From Rhizobium sp. Q54 (GTDB lineage: Bacteria; Pseudomonadota; Alphaproteobacteria; Rhizobiales; Aestuariivirgaceae): a stretch of 64,000 nt of DNA. Made by a program: the position numbers and the translations under genes. The notes below the pieces were generated by a model, which was given only the letters and a program-made list of their open reading frames with translations, did no database searches and was not told the origin of the DNA. Shown piece by piece: positions 1 to 7,878 of this stretch. Every line of letters begins with the position of its first letter. The stretch's first letter is position 1. The stretch lies in NCBI GenBank assembly GCA_945889445.1, contig CAMDBX010000004.1, forward strand, positions 49,286 to 113,285, read 5' to 3'.

Positions 1-124
1 AGACGCGCTGCGGCAGCAGCAGAGAGGCAGTGTAGAAGGTCTTCGACCCGTCGCGGATCATCTGCCGGCACTGGGCGAGATCGGCGGGCGAGACGAGCGA
101 GCGATCAGGCGAAGGCGGACGCAT
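1..124 (-). CDS. crtB: Phytoene synthase, 5' part only (cut by window edge)
   Basis: Forty-one N-terminal codons are visible before the window edge. The ATG at 122-124 lies inside the 3' end of crtI (20-nt overlap), which implies translational coupling. The peptide contains the block RDGSKTFYTASLLLPQRV, the family's typical N-terminal helix around the SKTFY segment that lines the prenyl diphosphate pocket in squalene/phytoene synthases. The enzyme condenses two geranylgeranyl diphosphates to phytoene, the substrate of the CrtI encoded just upstream. The crtI-crtB order with overlapping ends is usual in purple bacteria. Identity is fairly secure despite the short length; catalytic aspartate motifs lie outside the window. 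Confidence 0.9.
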   Translation of the reverse strand, partial: MRPPSPDRSLVSPADLAQCRQMIRDGSKTFYTASLLLPQRV

Positions 125-1637
125 CAGGCACCACTGTATCGAGGATTCTTGCGGATGAGACGACGCCGGGAACACCCGCACCCGGATGGGTGCCGGCGCC
201 GACGATGAACAGGTTCTCGATGTCCTCCGAGCGGTTGTTGGGGCGGAACCAGGCGCTTTGGAGCAGCGTGGGTTCCAGCCCGAAGGCCGCACCCTTGGCG
301 GAGGAGAGTCGGTTTTCGAAGTCGATGGGCGTGATCAGCTTCTCGGTGACGATGTGCTCGCGGAAGCCGGGCATCATGGTGCGGTCAAGGTGTTCGGCGA
401 TGGCCGCCTTGTAGGCGGCGGCGCGGGTGGTCCAGTCGATCCCTGAATCCTGATGCGGCACGGGGGAGAGCACATAGAAGGCATCGCAGCCGGGCGGCGC
501 CAGGGTCGGGTCCGAGGCGGTGGGGCGGTGCAGGTAGAGGCTGAAGTCCTTGGCGAGGATCTTCTTCTCGAAAATGTCGTGCAGAAGCTCGCGGTAGCGC
601 GGGCCCATGAGGATGGTGTGGTGCGGAACATCCGGGTACTGACGGTTTGTGCCGAAATACCAGACGAAAAGGCTCATGGAATAGCGCGCGCGGGCGAGCT
701 TTGCATCCGACCAGCGCTTGCGCGGGGCCTTGGCGAGCAGCTTCGTATAGGTGTGGGCGGTTTCGGCGTTGGAGATGACGATGTCGGTCTTGATGGTGCG
801 GCCATCAGCGAGGCGGAGGCCCGTGGCGCGGGCGCCCTCGCAGGTGATTTCGGCCACTTCGCTGTTGAGATGGATGCTGCCGCCCTGGCGTTCCAGCAGC
901 TTCACCATGGCGCGCACCAGCGCGCCGGTGCCACCGACAGCGAAGTGCACGCCATATTGCCGCTCGAGATAGGCGATCATGCTGTAGATGGCCGTCACCT
1001 TGAACGGGTTGCCGCCGATGAACAGCGGATGGAAGCTGAGGGCCATCCTGATCTTCGGGCTCTTGACGCGCGCCGCCACATGCTGGTGCACGGTGCGCCA
1101 GGCGCCCAGCTTGAGGAGATCGGGAGCGATTTTCACCATGTCGAGCGGTGAGCCAAAGGGCACGTGGCCCAGCTGCTCGAAGCCGATGCGATAGATCGCC
1201 TCGCTCTCGGCCATGAAGCGCTCGTAGCCTTCGACGTCACTCGGCGAAATGCGGCGAACTTCCTCGCGCATGCGGGCAGGGTCGGCGCAGCAGCTCATCA
1301 CCGTACCATCGTCGAAGCGGATGTCGTAGAAGGGATCGAGCGGCTTCAGCGTCACGTCATCCGAGAACTTGGCCCCGGCCAGCGACCAGAGCTCATCGAG
1401 GATGAAGGGTGCGGTGATGATGGTGGGGCCGGCATCGAAGGTGAAGCCGTCCTGCCGGAACACCGAGGCGCGACCGCCGGGCTGCTCCAGCTTCTCGAAC
1501 ACACTGACGCGATAGCCCTTGGCGCCCAGTCGGATGGCAGCCGCGAGTCCGCCGAGGCCGCTGCCGATGACGGCGGCATGGGGCCGCCGGTCAGCCGTTA
1601 CGGCAGGGGGCGGGGGATGGTCGATGTCTGTAAACAT
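105..1637 (-). CDS. crtI: Phytoene desaturase (carotenoid biosynthesis)
   Basis: 510-residue FAD-dependent desaturase converting phytoene to neurosporene or lycopene at the membrane. An N-terminal dinucleotide-binding motif GSGLGG lies at residues 25-30, and the C-terminal signature (GAGTHPGAGVPGV) is typical of CrtI-type desaturases and isomerases. The open frame extends 50 codons upstream, but the start is placed at the ATG at 1635-1637 (MFTDIDH) because the upstream residues are low-complexity and unlike the family, and FAD-binding begins soon after this Met. No Shine-Dalgarno sequence is visible; a sigma70-like promoter would put transcription start at or just before the ATG, so the mRNA may be leaderless. 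A PpsR-type motif overlaps the start. The gene sits 103 nt after bchO and overlaps crtB. Confidence 0.95.
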   Translation of the reverse strand: MFTDIDHPPPPAVTADRRPHAAVIGSGLGGLAAAIRLGAKGYRVSVFEKLEQPGGRASVFRQDGFTFDAGPTIITAPFILDELWSLAGAKFSDDVTLKPLDPFYDIRFDDGTVMSCCADPARMREEVRRISPSDVEGYERFMAESEAIYRIGFEQLGHVPFGSPLDMVKIAPDLLKLGAWRTVHQHVAARVKSPKIRMALSFHPLFIGGNPFKVTAIYSMIAYLERQYGVHFAVGGTGALVRAMVKLLERQGGSIHLNSEVAEITCEGARATGLRLADGRTIKTDIVISNAETAHTYTKLLAKAPRKRWSDAKLARARYSMSLFVWYFGTNRQYPDVPHHTILMGPRYRELLHDIFEKKILAKDFSLYLHRPTASDPTLAPPGCDAFYVLSPVPHQDSGIDWTTRAAAYKAAIAEHLDRTMMPGFREHIVTEKLITPIDFENRLSSAKGAAFGLEPTLLQSAWFRPNNRSEDIENLFIVGAGTHPGAGVPGVVSSARILDTVVPDASAFA

Positions 1638-1646
1638 CGGTTGACA
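1629..1646. promoter_or_regulatory. PpsR/CrtJ-type operator (TGT-N12-ACA) at crtI start
   Basis: 18-bp motif, TGTCAACCGATGTTTACA in the crtI direction, matching the TGT-N12-ACA consensus of the photosynthesis repressor PpsR/CrtJ. It covers the crtI ATG and the expected transcription start. A second, degenerate 18-bp motif (TGA-N12-TCA) lies directly upstream at 1642-1659. PpsR normally binds paired sites, so this is a plausible tandem operator. Binding is inferred. Confidence 0.65.
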
Positions 1647-1674
1647 GTAGAAACCGTCAGTCGAGATTTGGCAA
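1646..1674 (-). promoter_or_regulatory. Putative sigma70-like promoter of crtI
   Basis: Reading towards crtI, TTGCCA (1669-1674) is followed after 17 nt by TCTACT (1646-1651). These match TTGACA at five of six and TATAAT at four of six positions. The expected +1 is near 1638-1639, one or two bases before the crtI ATG. Confidence 0.45.
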
Positions 1675-1740
1675 GGGGGGAAGAAGAAAGATGCGCGCAG
1701 GGTCTTCTCCCGCGTCTTCAGCGGGAGAGGACTGTCGTCG

Positions 1741-2616
1741 TTACCGCAGCACGAAGGACGCCGGATCGGCGACGATGGCGGCCGCACCGGTCGGGTCCTC
1801 CTCGTGGGCGAGGTGGCCCAAGCCCTTGATTTCGATAAGGCTGGAGCGGGGGACGAGCTTCGCCGCCTCGGCGGCGCGGGCGGGCGGGATGGTGCGGTCG
1901 CCCGAGGCGAAGACGAGCGTCATGGGCACGGGCAGATTCTTCAGGTCCTGGGGCACCCAGTGCAGGTCCCAGGCGGCCATCATGCCCAGCGTTCCGGCGA
2001 TGTGGCCTTCGTTGGAGAAGAGTTGCTGGTAAAGCGTGATGCCCTCTGCATCGATGTTGGAACCGGTGTCGCGCAGCAGGCGCTCCACCGCCTTGCGGTC
2101 GGCCATCTTCGCGAAGAGCTTCTGCACGAGGGTAGCGTTGGCGAAGGTCTTGGCGAGCGGCGAGAAGAACTGGCCCGCCACGCCGGTGACGGGAAAGAAG
2201 GCGCCGTTGAAGCTGATGATGTCTTGCGGAGCGAAGAGGCGCTCCACCGCCATGCGCACCAGAACCGCGGCACCGGCCGAGTGGCCAACGGCGCGGACGG
2301 GACTGACGTTCAGTGCACGGAGCAAGCTGGCGACCGCGGCGGCCATGCCGGGGAGAGACAGGCTGTTCTTCGACGGCGGCTGGGTGAAGGCATGGCCGGG
2401 AAGGTCCACTGCCACCACGGTGTAGTTGGCGGCAAGCTTCGGCATCACGTCGCGCCAGGAATGGGTGGCGGCACCGGTGCCGTGCAGCAGCAGCAGGGCA
2501 GGGCCTTCGCCCATCACCTGCACGTGCCAGCGCATGCCGGCGGCCTCGACGAAGCGGCTTGCCACGTGGTTGGGCCAGTCGCGGCCATCCTTCGCCCAGT
2601 CGAGGTAGTAGCCCAT
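1741..2616 (-). CDS. bchO: Alpha/beta hydrolase BchO (magnesium-chelatase accessory protein)
   Basis: 291-residue alpha/beta-hydrolase fold protein. It shows the oxyanion-hole segment LLLLHGTGAATHSW near residue 45, the nucleophile elbow GHSAGAA near residue 110, and a C-terminal GLGHLAHEE segment carrying the expected catalytic His. BchO proteins are encoded in bchIDO operons of purple bacteria and are linked to the magnesium-chelatase step; the actual reaction is not established. It starts 1 nt after the bchD stop codon, so it belongs to the bchI-bchD-bchO transcription unit. The start (MGYYLDWAKDGRDWPN) matches the usual BchO N-terminus. Confidence 0.9.
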   Translation of the reverse strand: MGYYLDWAKDGRDWPNHVASRFVEAAGMRWHVQVMGEGPALLLLHGTGAATHSWRDVMPKLAANYTVVAVDLPGHAFTQPPSKNSLSLPGMAAAVASLLRALNVSPVRAVGHSAGAAVLVRMAVERLFAPQDIISFNGAFFPVTGVAGQFFSPLAKTFANATLVQKLFAKMADRKAVERLLRDTGSNIDAEGITLYQQLFSNEGHIAGTLGMMAAWDLHWVPQDLKNLPVPMTLVFASGDRTIPPARAAEAAKLVPRSSLIEIKGLGHLAHEEDPTGAAAIVADPASFVLR

Positions 2617-2617
2617 G

Positions 2618-4246
2618 TCAGGCCCCGGCCTTCATGGCCGCGTTGACGGAGGCCGAGATGCGCGAGGCATCCGCATGGGGCAGCGGCAGATAATCGGCTC
2701 CCATGGCTTCGGCCAGCTTGGCCGCGGGGCCGGTGCGGGTGTCGGAGAGGTCGATCATCAGCGTCCTGAAACCAGCAAGGCGGAGCGCCTTGGCGGCGGC
2801 TTCGGCATCACGCAGCGCCACGGCGCGGTCGGCGGTGCCGTCGCGCGCGATGTTGGCCTTGCCGTCGGTAAGGAAGACGACGAGCGGAATGCCGCCGGAG
2901 CGGCGCACCTGATCCGCCACCAGCATCGACTGCTCGATCCCTGCCGCAAGCGGTGTGCCACCACCGCCGGGGAGATCAGCCAGTGACTTCTTTGCACGCT
3001 GCAGCGAGCGAGTGGGCGGCAGCAGGACTTCCGCCTGCTTGCCGCGAAAGGCGATGAGCGCGGTGCGGTCACGCCGCACGTAGCAGTCCGCCAGCAGCAG
3101 TTCGATGGCGCCCTTGGCCTCGGCCATGCGGTGAAGTGCGGCGGAGCCCGAGGCATCCACCGCGAAGATGGCGGTGGTTTCGCGCTTCTCCTTGAAGCGG
3201 CGGATGCGGAAGTCGGCCTTCTCGACCTGCACGCCCTTTCGAATGGGGTTGCTGCGGCGGCGCAGCGGCTGCCAGGGCGCGGCGGCGCGCAGCGTGTCGA
3301 TCAAGGCGAGGCGGGCGCCGTTCTTCGGTTCGCCCTGGCGCGTTCCTGCCGGGCGGCCGCGCCGCAGGCCCGCCTTCTGCGAGACGGCACCGGCACCGGC
3401 CTTGGAGCCGGGCTGGCGCAGGTTCTTTTCCAGTGCCGCGAGAAGGCCGGGCGGCAGCGAAGCCTTCACCGCTTCACGCAGGCGGTCGGCCAGTTCCTGC
3501 GGGATGGGGGAACCATCCTCCTCGCCAGGGTCTGGCGCATCCTGCGGGGCTGGCTGGTCGGGTTCTTCCTCCGGTGGTGCGGGGTAAGTGACGGCGCGCG
3601 GCGCGAGGATGAGGCTTGCGGCAAGCCGCGCATCGTCCTCATCCACCTGCACGCGGCCATCGAGTGCCGCTGCCGCGCGCGCGGCACGCAGCGCCATGAC
3701 GGCGGGGCGGATGGAGGAGAGGCCCAATGCCAGCGCCGTCTGGCACAGGCCTTCGGTGATGGCATCGGCGATCTCGACGCGCGGCAGGAGGGCGCGCGCC
3801 GCGGCGATGTCGATGTCGAGCGGTTCGAAGCGACTCACGTCGAGCAGGAACGCGACACGCTCGGCGAGGATGAGGGGTGCCCGCTCGTCGTCGATGCCTT
3901 CATCATGCGCGATGACGGTGAAGGCGGCGCCGTGGTCCATGGCGGCAGCGATGAGGGCCGCCTTGTCGGGCGACAGGCGCTCGGCGGAGGTGAGCAGGAG
4001 AAAGCCATCGGACTCGGCGAGCAGGCCCCTGTCATGGACGGGGGCGCCGGATTTGAGCGTGGCGGCAACGTCGATCGAACCCGTCAGGCGGTCCATGCCG
4101 ATGTGCGGCGGGATGCGGTGGGTTTTGCGCTGCGAGAGATGGCGGAGTGATGCGAGAAAGCCGTCGGCTGGGCCCTTCACAATGGCGCCCTTCAGGCCCT
4201 CGGGGTCGAGGGCCAAGAGCGCGCAGGCAAGAGCCGCCTCGCTCAC
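2618..4246 (-). CDS. bchD: Magnesium chelatase subunit D
   Basis: 542-residue ATPase-like subunit of Mg-protoporphyrin IX chelatase (BchH-BchI-BchD), which inserts Mg2+ in the first committed step of bacteriochlorophyll synthesis. Visible parts are an N-terminal AAA-like region with degenerate nucleotide motifs, a central Pro/Glu-rich acidic linker (about residues 240-270), and a C-terminal von Willebrand A domain with the metal-site motif DASGS and a FLTDGKANI strand. The start is a GTG at 4244-4246 overlapping the bchI stop (GTGA); a long frame extends upstream only because it runs antiparallel through GC-rich bchI. Length agrees with the family. Confidence 0.95.
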   Translation of the reverse strand: MSEAALACALLALDPEGLKGAIVKGPADGFLASLRHLSQRKTHRIPPHIGMDRLTGSIDVAATLKSGAPVHDRGLLAESDGFLLLTSAERLSPDKAALIAAAMDHGAAFTVIAHDEGIDDERAPLILAERVAFLLDVSRFEPLDIDIAAARALLPRVEIADAITEGLCQTALALGLSSIRPAVMALRAARAAAALDGRVQVDEDDARLAASLILAPRAVTYPAPPEEEPDQPAPQDAPDPGEEDGSPIPQELADRLREAVKASLPPGLLAALEKNLRQPGSKAGAGAVSQKAGLRRGRPAGTRQGEPKNGARLALIDTLRAAAPWQPLRRRSNPIRKGVQVEKADFRIRRFKEKRETTAIFAVDASGSAALHRMAEAKGAIELLLADCYVRRDRTALIAFRGKQAEVLLPPTRSLQRAKKSLADLPGGGGTPLAAGIEQSMLVADQVRRSGGIPLVVFLTDGKANIARDGTADRAVALRDAEAAAKALRLAGFRTLMIDLSDTRTGPAAKLAEAMGADYLPLPHADASRISASVNAAMKAGA

Positions 4247-5256
4247 GCGCCGAACACCTCGGTGACCGCCCGGGTGATGCGGGTGGTGGAGCCCGTCTCG
4301 TCCAGCGGGTTGCGCCGCAGGCGATGGCGGAGCGAGGGTGCAGCCATGCGCTTCAGGTGATCGTCGGTGACGTGCTTGGCGCCCTCGAAGGCGGCCAACG
4401 CGCGGGCGGCGCGCATCAGGGTCAGCTGGCCGCGCAGGCCATCGGTCTTGAGATGGATGCACAGGGTGGCGGCGCGCTCGAGAATGAAGTCCGGCACCTC
4501 GACCTCGTTCAAGTGCTTGCGGGCCTTGACGATGCGGCGGCGCGTCTGGTCTTCCTGCTTTTCCCACAGTGCGGTGAAGCCTTCGGGGTCGCGCTCGAAG
4601 GCGTCGCGGCGCTTGACGATCTCGACCCAGGTCTTGACTTCGGTCGGCGTGCGCACTTCCACCGAGAGGCCGAAACGGTCCAGAAGCTGCGGGCGGAGTT
4701 CGCCCTCTTCGGGGTTGCCGCTGCCCACCAGCACGATGCGGGCGGGATGGCGCACGGACAGGCCCTCGCGCTCCACCACGTTCTCGCCCGAGGCGGCAAC
4801 GTCCAGGAGCAGGTCGACGATGTGGTCTTCCAGCAGGTTGACCTCGTCGACATAGAGATAGCCGCGGTTGGCCTGCGCCAGCAGCCCCGGCTCGAAGCTC
4901 TTCTCGCCATGCGACAGCGCGCGCTCGAGGTTGAGCGAGCCCAGCACCCGGTCCTCGGTGGCCCCGAGGGGGAGATCGACCACCGGAATGGAAATCTTGC
5001 GCAGCTTGTGGGTGGCGGCCTTGCGGCAGGCGTCGCACTGGGCGGATGTGCTGTCCGGGTCGCAGTGATAGGCGCAGGAGGTGGCGCGAATCTCCGGCAG
5101 CAGGGCGGCCAGTGCCCGGACGGCGGTGGATTTTCCGGTGCCGCGATCACCGAAGGCAAGGAGGCCGCCGATCAGCGGATCGACGGCGGTCAACAGCAGC
5201 GCCTGCAGCAGTTCATCCTGCCCGGCAATGGCGGAAAAGGGGTATCGAAGCGACAT
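4243..5256 (-). CDS. bchI: Magnesium chelatase ATPase subunit I
   Basis: 337-residue AAA+ ATPase. Walker A is GDRGTGKS at residues 36-43, Walker B is YLYVDEVN at about 133-140, and a cysteine-rich insert (C61, C65, C74, C77) resembles that of BchI/ChlI proteins. It forms a hexameric ring with BchD that powers Mg insertion by BchH. The start is the ATG at 5254-5256 (MSLRYPFSAIAGQ), which fits the family; upstream codons in the same frame are non-conserved. It is the first gene of bchI-D-O here. crtA, which precedes bchI in Rhodobacter, is absent; a divergent DUF4202 gene takes its place. A PpsR-type motif lies 10 nt upstream. Confidence 0.96.
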   Translation of the reverse strand: MSLRYPFSAIAGQDELLQALLLTAVDPLIGGLLAFGDRGTGKSTAVRALAALLPEIRATSCAYHCDPDSTSAQCDACRKAATHKLRKISIPVVDLPLGATEDRVLGSLNLERALSHGEKSFEPGLLAQANRGYLYVDEVNLLEDHIVDLLLDVAASGENVVEREGLSVRHPARIVLVGSGNPEEGELRPQLLDRFGLSVEVRTPTEVKTWVEIVKRRDAFERDPEGFTALWEKQEDQTRRRIVKARKHLNEVEVPDFILERAATLCIHLKTDGLRGQLTLMRAARALAAFEGAKHVTDDHLKRMAAPSLRHRLRRNPLDETGSTTRITRAVTEVFGA

Positions 5257-5265
5257 ATGGCCATG

Positions 5266-5283
5266 TGTAACACACGATTTACA
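5266..5283. promoter_or_regulatory. PpsR/CrtJ-type operator (TGT-N12-ACA) in bchI/DUF4202 divergent region
   Basis: 18-bp motif, TGTAAATCGTGTGTTACA in the bchI direction, fitting TGT-N12-ACA. It closely resembles the motif at the crtI start (both begin TGTnAAnCG and end TTACA). It lies in the 81-bp gap between the divergent bchI and DUF4202 starts, so it could affect both. A TTGCCA -35-like element follows at 5284-5289 on the bchI strand; no convincing -10 is visible. Confidence 0.65.
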
Positions 5284-5337
5284 CTTGGCAAATGCGGTGT
5301 GCTTGCGTGGCCCGGGCGGCTCCGCCACTCTCAGGCC

Positions 5338-5892
5338 ATGACCGCCCGACTCGACCGCGCCTATGCCCTGATCGATGCCGCCAACGCCCGCGACCCTGCC
5401 GGCCAGGCGGAACCCTATGGGCAGCGGATGACCAAGACGCTGGAGGCTTTTGCACCCGATGCGCCGGAGACGCTGAAGATCGCGGCGCGGGCCCAGCACA
5501 TCGAGCGCTGGACGGTGCCGCGCACCTCATACCCCGAGGGCCGCATTGCCTATCTCATCTGGCGCAAGGACCTGCAGAAGCTGCATGCGCGGCGCGCCGG
5601 CGAGATCATGGCCCAGTGCGGTTATTCGGATGACGATATCGCCCGCACCGGTTCGCTGCTCCGGAAGGAGCGGCTGAAGCAGGACGCTGATGCCCAGACG
5701 CTGGAGGACGTGATCTGCCTCGTGTTCCTGGGGTTCGAAGCGGAGCCCTTCATTGCCAAGCATGACGACGACAAGGTGCGCGACATCCTGGCCAAGACCG
5801 CCAAGAAAATGTCGCCGCGGGGGCTGGCCGCCGCGGCGCAGGTGCCGATGGGCGAAAGGCTGAAGCGCCTGCTGGTGCAGGCGCTTGCCTGA
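5338..5892 (+). CDS. DUF4202 domain protein
   Basis: 184-residue soluble protein that I assign to the DUF4202 family, members of which are sometimes mis-annotated as glutamyl-tRNA synthetase. Recognisable blocks are RTSYPEGRIAYLIWRKDLQ (about 61-79), a helical segment with GYSDDDIARTGSLLRKE, the conserved LEDVICLVFLGFE and AKHDDDKVRDILAKTAKKM, and a C-terminal MSPRGLAAA. The HIERW...HD pattern is reminiscent of an HD-type metal site, but that is only an impression. Its function is unknown. It is transcribed divergently from bchI across a short region carrying a PpsR-type motif, so it may be co-regulated with photosynthesis. Confidence 0.8.
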   Translation: MTARLDRAYALIDAANARDPAGQAEPYGQRMTKTLEAFAPDAPETLKIAARAQHIERWTVPRTSYPEGRIAYLIWRKDLQKLHARRAGEIMAQCGYSDDDIARTGSLLRKERLKQDADAQTLEDVICLVFLGFEAEPFIAKHDDDKVRDILAKTAKKMSPRGLAAAAQVPMGERLKRLLVQALA

Positions 5893-5897
5893 AGGAC

Positions 5898-6281
5898 TTA
5901 CGGTCCGGTGCGGGTGACGATCATGGGGCCGCTGCGGTCATTGTAGGCGTGGACGAAGAAGCGGCCGTCATCCAGCATGCCGCGCATCAGGTATTCCGCA
6001 CCGGACCGGTTGTGGCGCATGGCGAGCACGGTGGGCTCGCCCGGGCGGAAGGCGCGGTCGACCCATGTGCACTCGCCGGCACCGGGCGCGCCTGCCGCGC
6101 GACCCGCTGCGAAATCGAGCTGGATCGTTCCATTCGCGCCGATCATGGCGCGCATGTTGCCGCCGCCATTGCACATCAGCAGGTAGCTGTGCGGCTCGGC
6201 GTGGGCGGCTTGGGGAAGGCTGGCAGCGCCAATGGCGGCGACGGTGGCAGCAGCAGCAAGTGAAAGCATCTTCCAGGTCAT
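5898..6281 (-). CDS. Small secreted protein of unknown function
   Basis: 127-residue product with a clear Sec signal peptide: MTWK, a hydrophobic Leu/Ala core, then cleavage predicted after AHA near residue 28. The mature part is Gly/Arg-rich and contains two cysteines (one in LLMCNGGG, one in GECTW), which could form a disulfide. The start at 6279-6281 is preceded by a GGGAG Shine-Dalgarno sequence; a longer frame without a signal peptide is less likely. The gene converges with the DUF4202 gene, whose stop lies 5 nt away. I do not recognise the family. Confidence 0.7.
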   Translation of the reverse strand: MTWKMLSLAAAATVAAIGAASLPQAAHAEPHSYLLMCNGGGNMRAMIGANGTIQLDFAAGRAAGAPGAGECTWVDRAFRPGEPTVLAMRHNRSGAEYLMRGMLDDGRFFVHAYNDRSGPMIVTRTGP

Positions 6282-6428
6282 GTGAGTGGTCTCCCTGTTG
6301 AGTTCGCTCTGTCCCAACGGGCTGGCTTCCAGCCCGTCATGTGAACAAGCTAGTCCCGCCAGCCTGAATGCCGGCGGAAGGGAGCGTTCATCTGGCATTC
6401 ACCCAGCCTGGCAGGCGAGGCTGGCCGC

Positions 6429-7631
6429 TCAGGCAATGGCCCGCATCAGGCTTCCCGTGGCGGGGAACAGCGGGATCAGGCAGGCCTGGAGCGCGTGATA
6501 GATGTCGGGCTTGCCGGTGAAGAAGCGGTCCATCGGCTTCAGGTCGTCGCCCAGTTCGGGGTACCAGCCGCCATTGGCGGGATCGATGAAGTGCAGGGCC
6601 GCGAAGTCCCAGACCTTGCGGTACCAGTGCTCGTAGAAGGGGTCGGGCTTCAGCGCGTTGAGGACGGCGGCTGCACCGATCGCCTCGGTGACGGGCCACC
6701 AGATCTTGTGGGTGATGGCGGGCTCGTTGGAAAAGTCGAGCGTGTAGTAGAAGCCGCCGCGCGCCTCGTCCCAGCCGCGGTTGATGGCGCTGCGGAACAG
6801 CTGTTGGGCGGCATCGATCATCCAGGCTTCGCGGCGCTCGTCGAGAACCCAGAGCTGGGCCATGAGGCGCGACCACTCAAGCCAGTGGCCCGGCGTGGTG
6901 CCGGCGGGGCGGAACATGTCGGAGCCCTTGTAGCTGCGGTCGATCTTCCATTGCTCGTCGAAGTGCTCGGCCACCGCATAGTCGAGGGACGCGGCATGGC
7001 GGGCGATGATGAGGCGGGCGATGCTATTCGCCTTGTCGAGATAGGCCACCGTGCCGGTTGCCTCGAAGGCGGCCATCAGGGCTTCGGTGAGGTGCATGTT
7101 GGAATTCTGGCCGCGATAGGCGGAGATCTTGGCCCAGTTGCGCGCGAACTCCTCGGAGACGGCACCGTAGTTCTCGTCCCAGAAGCGGATGTTCAGTACG
7201 TCGGTGACGTCTGACAGCATCTCACGCGCCAGCGGGTGGCCTATCATGCTGGCATCGGCGGCGGCGAGCATCACGAAGGCGTGGCCATAGGCCTGCTTGC
7301 TGTCGTCCTTGAAGCCATCGTCACCGACAGACCAGCAATAGCCGCCGTGGCGCCGGTCGCGGTGCCCCTCCCACAGGTAGCGCATGCCGTGGTCGACGAT
7401 CGTTTCCGCGCCGGGGCGGCCGAGCTTGGCTGCAATGGCAAAGCAATGCACCATGCGCGCCGTCTGGTGGATGTGGCGGATGTTGCCGAAGGGCCGGCCT
7501 GCCGCATCAAGGTCGTGGAACCCACCGTTGGGGTTGACGGCATTGTGCGCGAAGAGGTCGAACAGGGCGTTGGCGCGGGCCTTCAGCCAGTCGCGGTGCC
7601 AGGGGCGGGTGGTCCAGTTGGTGTCGGGCAT
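6429..7631 (-). CDS. AGE-family N-acylglucosamine 2-epimerase / aldose-ketose isomerase
   Basis: 400-residue (alpha/alpha)6-barrel protein of the N-acylglucosamine 2-epimerase family. Family blocks are present throughout: GGFHDLDAAG near residue 37, NQNSNMHLTEAL-like RGQNSNMHLTEALM, a catalytic-region His in TTPGHWLEWSRL, and a C-terminal WWPVTEAIGA segment with the second catalytic His replaced by the usual T-E-A context. Members interconvert mannose/fructose, N-acetylglucosamine/N-acetylmannosamine or sulfoquinovose-type sugars; the substrate cannot be fixed here. The gene is monocistronic, between a secreted protein and pbpC, with no sugar kinase or transporter next to it. Confidence 0.85.
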   Translation of the reverse strand: MPDTNWTTRPWHRDWLKARANALFDLFAHNAVNPNGGFHDLDAAGRPFGNIRHIHQTARMVHCFAIAAKLGRPGAETIVDHGMRYLWEGHRDRRHGGYCWSVGDDGFKDDSKQAYGHAFVMLAAADASMIGHPLAREMLSDVTDVLNIRFWDENYGAVSEEFARNWAKISAYRGQNSNMHLTEALMAAFEATGTVAYLDKANSIARLIIARHAASLDYAVAEHFDEQWKIDRSYKGSDMFRPAGTTPGHWLEWSRLMAQLWVLDERREAWMIDAAQQLFRSAINRGWDEARGGFYYTLDFSNEPAITHKIWWPVTEAIGAAAVLNALKPDPFYEHWYRKVWDFAALHFIDPANGGWYPELGDDLKPMDRFFTGKPDIYHALQACLIPLFPATGSLMRAIA

Positions 7632-7730
7632 CGGTCATCCTTCACAGCAGTCTCTCTGGACCTACCATGAGTGGGCGCGCAAATGAACGCCCCAGCTGGC
7701 GCATCGCGCCTGCACGTGAAGCCAATAGGA

Positions 7731-7842
7731 TTCCCCTCCCCCTCGTGGGGAGGGGCAGGGGTGGGGGGCCGCGGGTCCAATTCTGGAAGTCCTGAGCCCG
7801 GGGACCCCCACCCTTAATCCCTCCCCACAAGGGGGAGGGAAA
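7731..7842. repeat. Family A palindromic repeat, copy 1
   Basis: Two hairpin-forming arms, TTCCCCTCCCCCTCGTGGGG... at the left and ...CCCTCCCCACAAGGGGGAGG at the right, enclose a roughly 45-nt centre. The whole element is also an imperfect inverted repeat. It lies in the 247-nt gap between the AGE epimerase and pbpC. A second copy, in opposite orientation and with an unrelated centre, is at 27141-27255. The structure resembles a REP doublet (BIME). Confidence 0.8.
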
Positions 7843-7878
7843 CGCGCTCCGGTCTGATATGACTGCTCTCGGCTCTTG

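Noticed and set aside
1643..1660. Second PpsR site upstream of crtI as a full operator
   Set aside because: The ends read TGA and TCA rather than TGT and ACA, so it is mentioned only as a degenerate partner.
4247..5038. Long upstream extension of the bchD reading frame
   Set aside because: It is the other-frame reading of bchI with Arg/Pro/Ala-rich composition; the GTG overlapping the bchI stop gives a normal BchD length.
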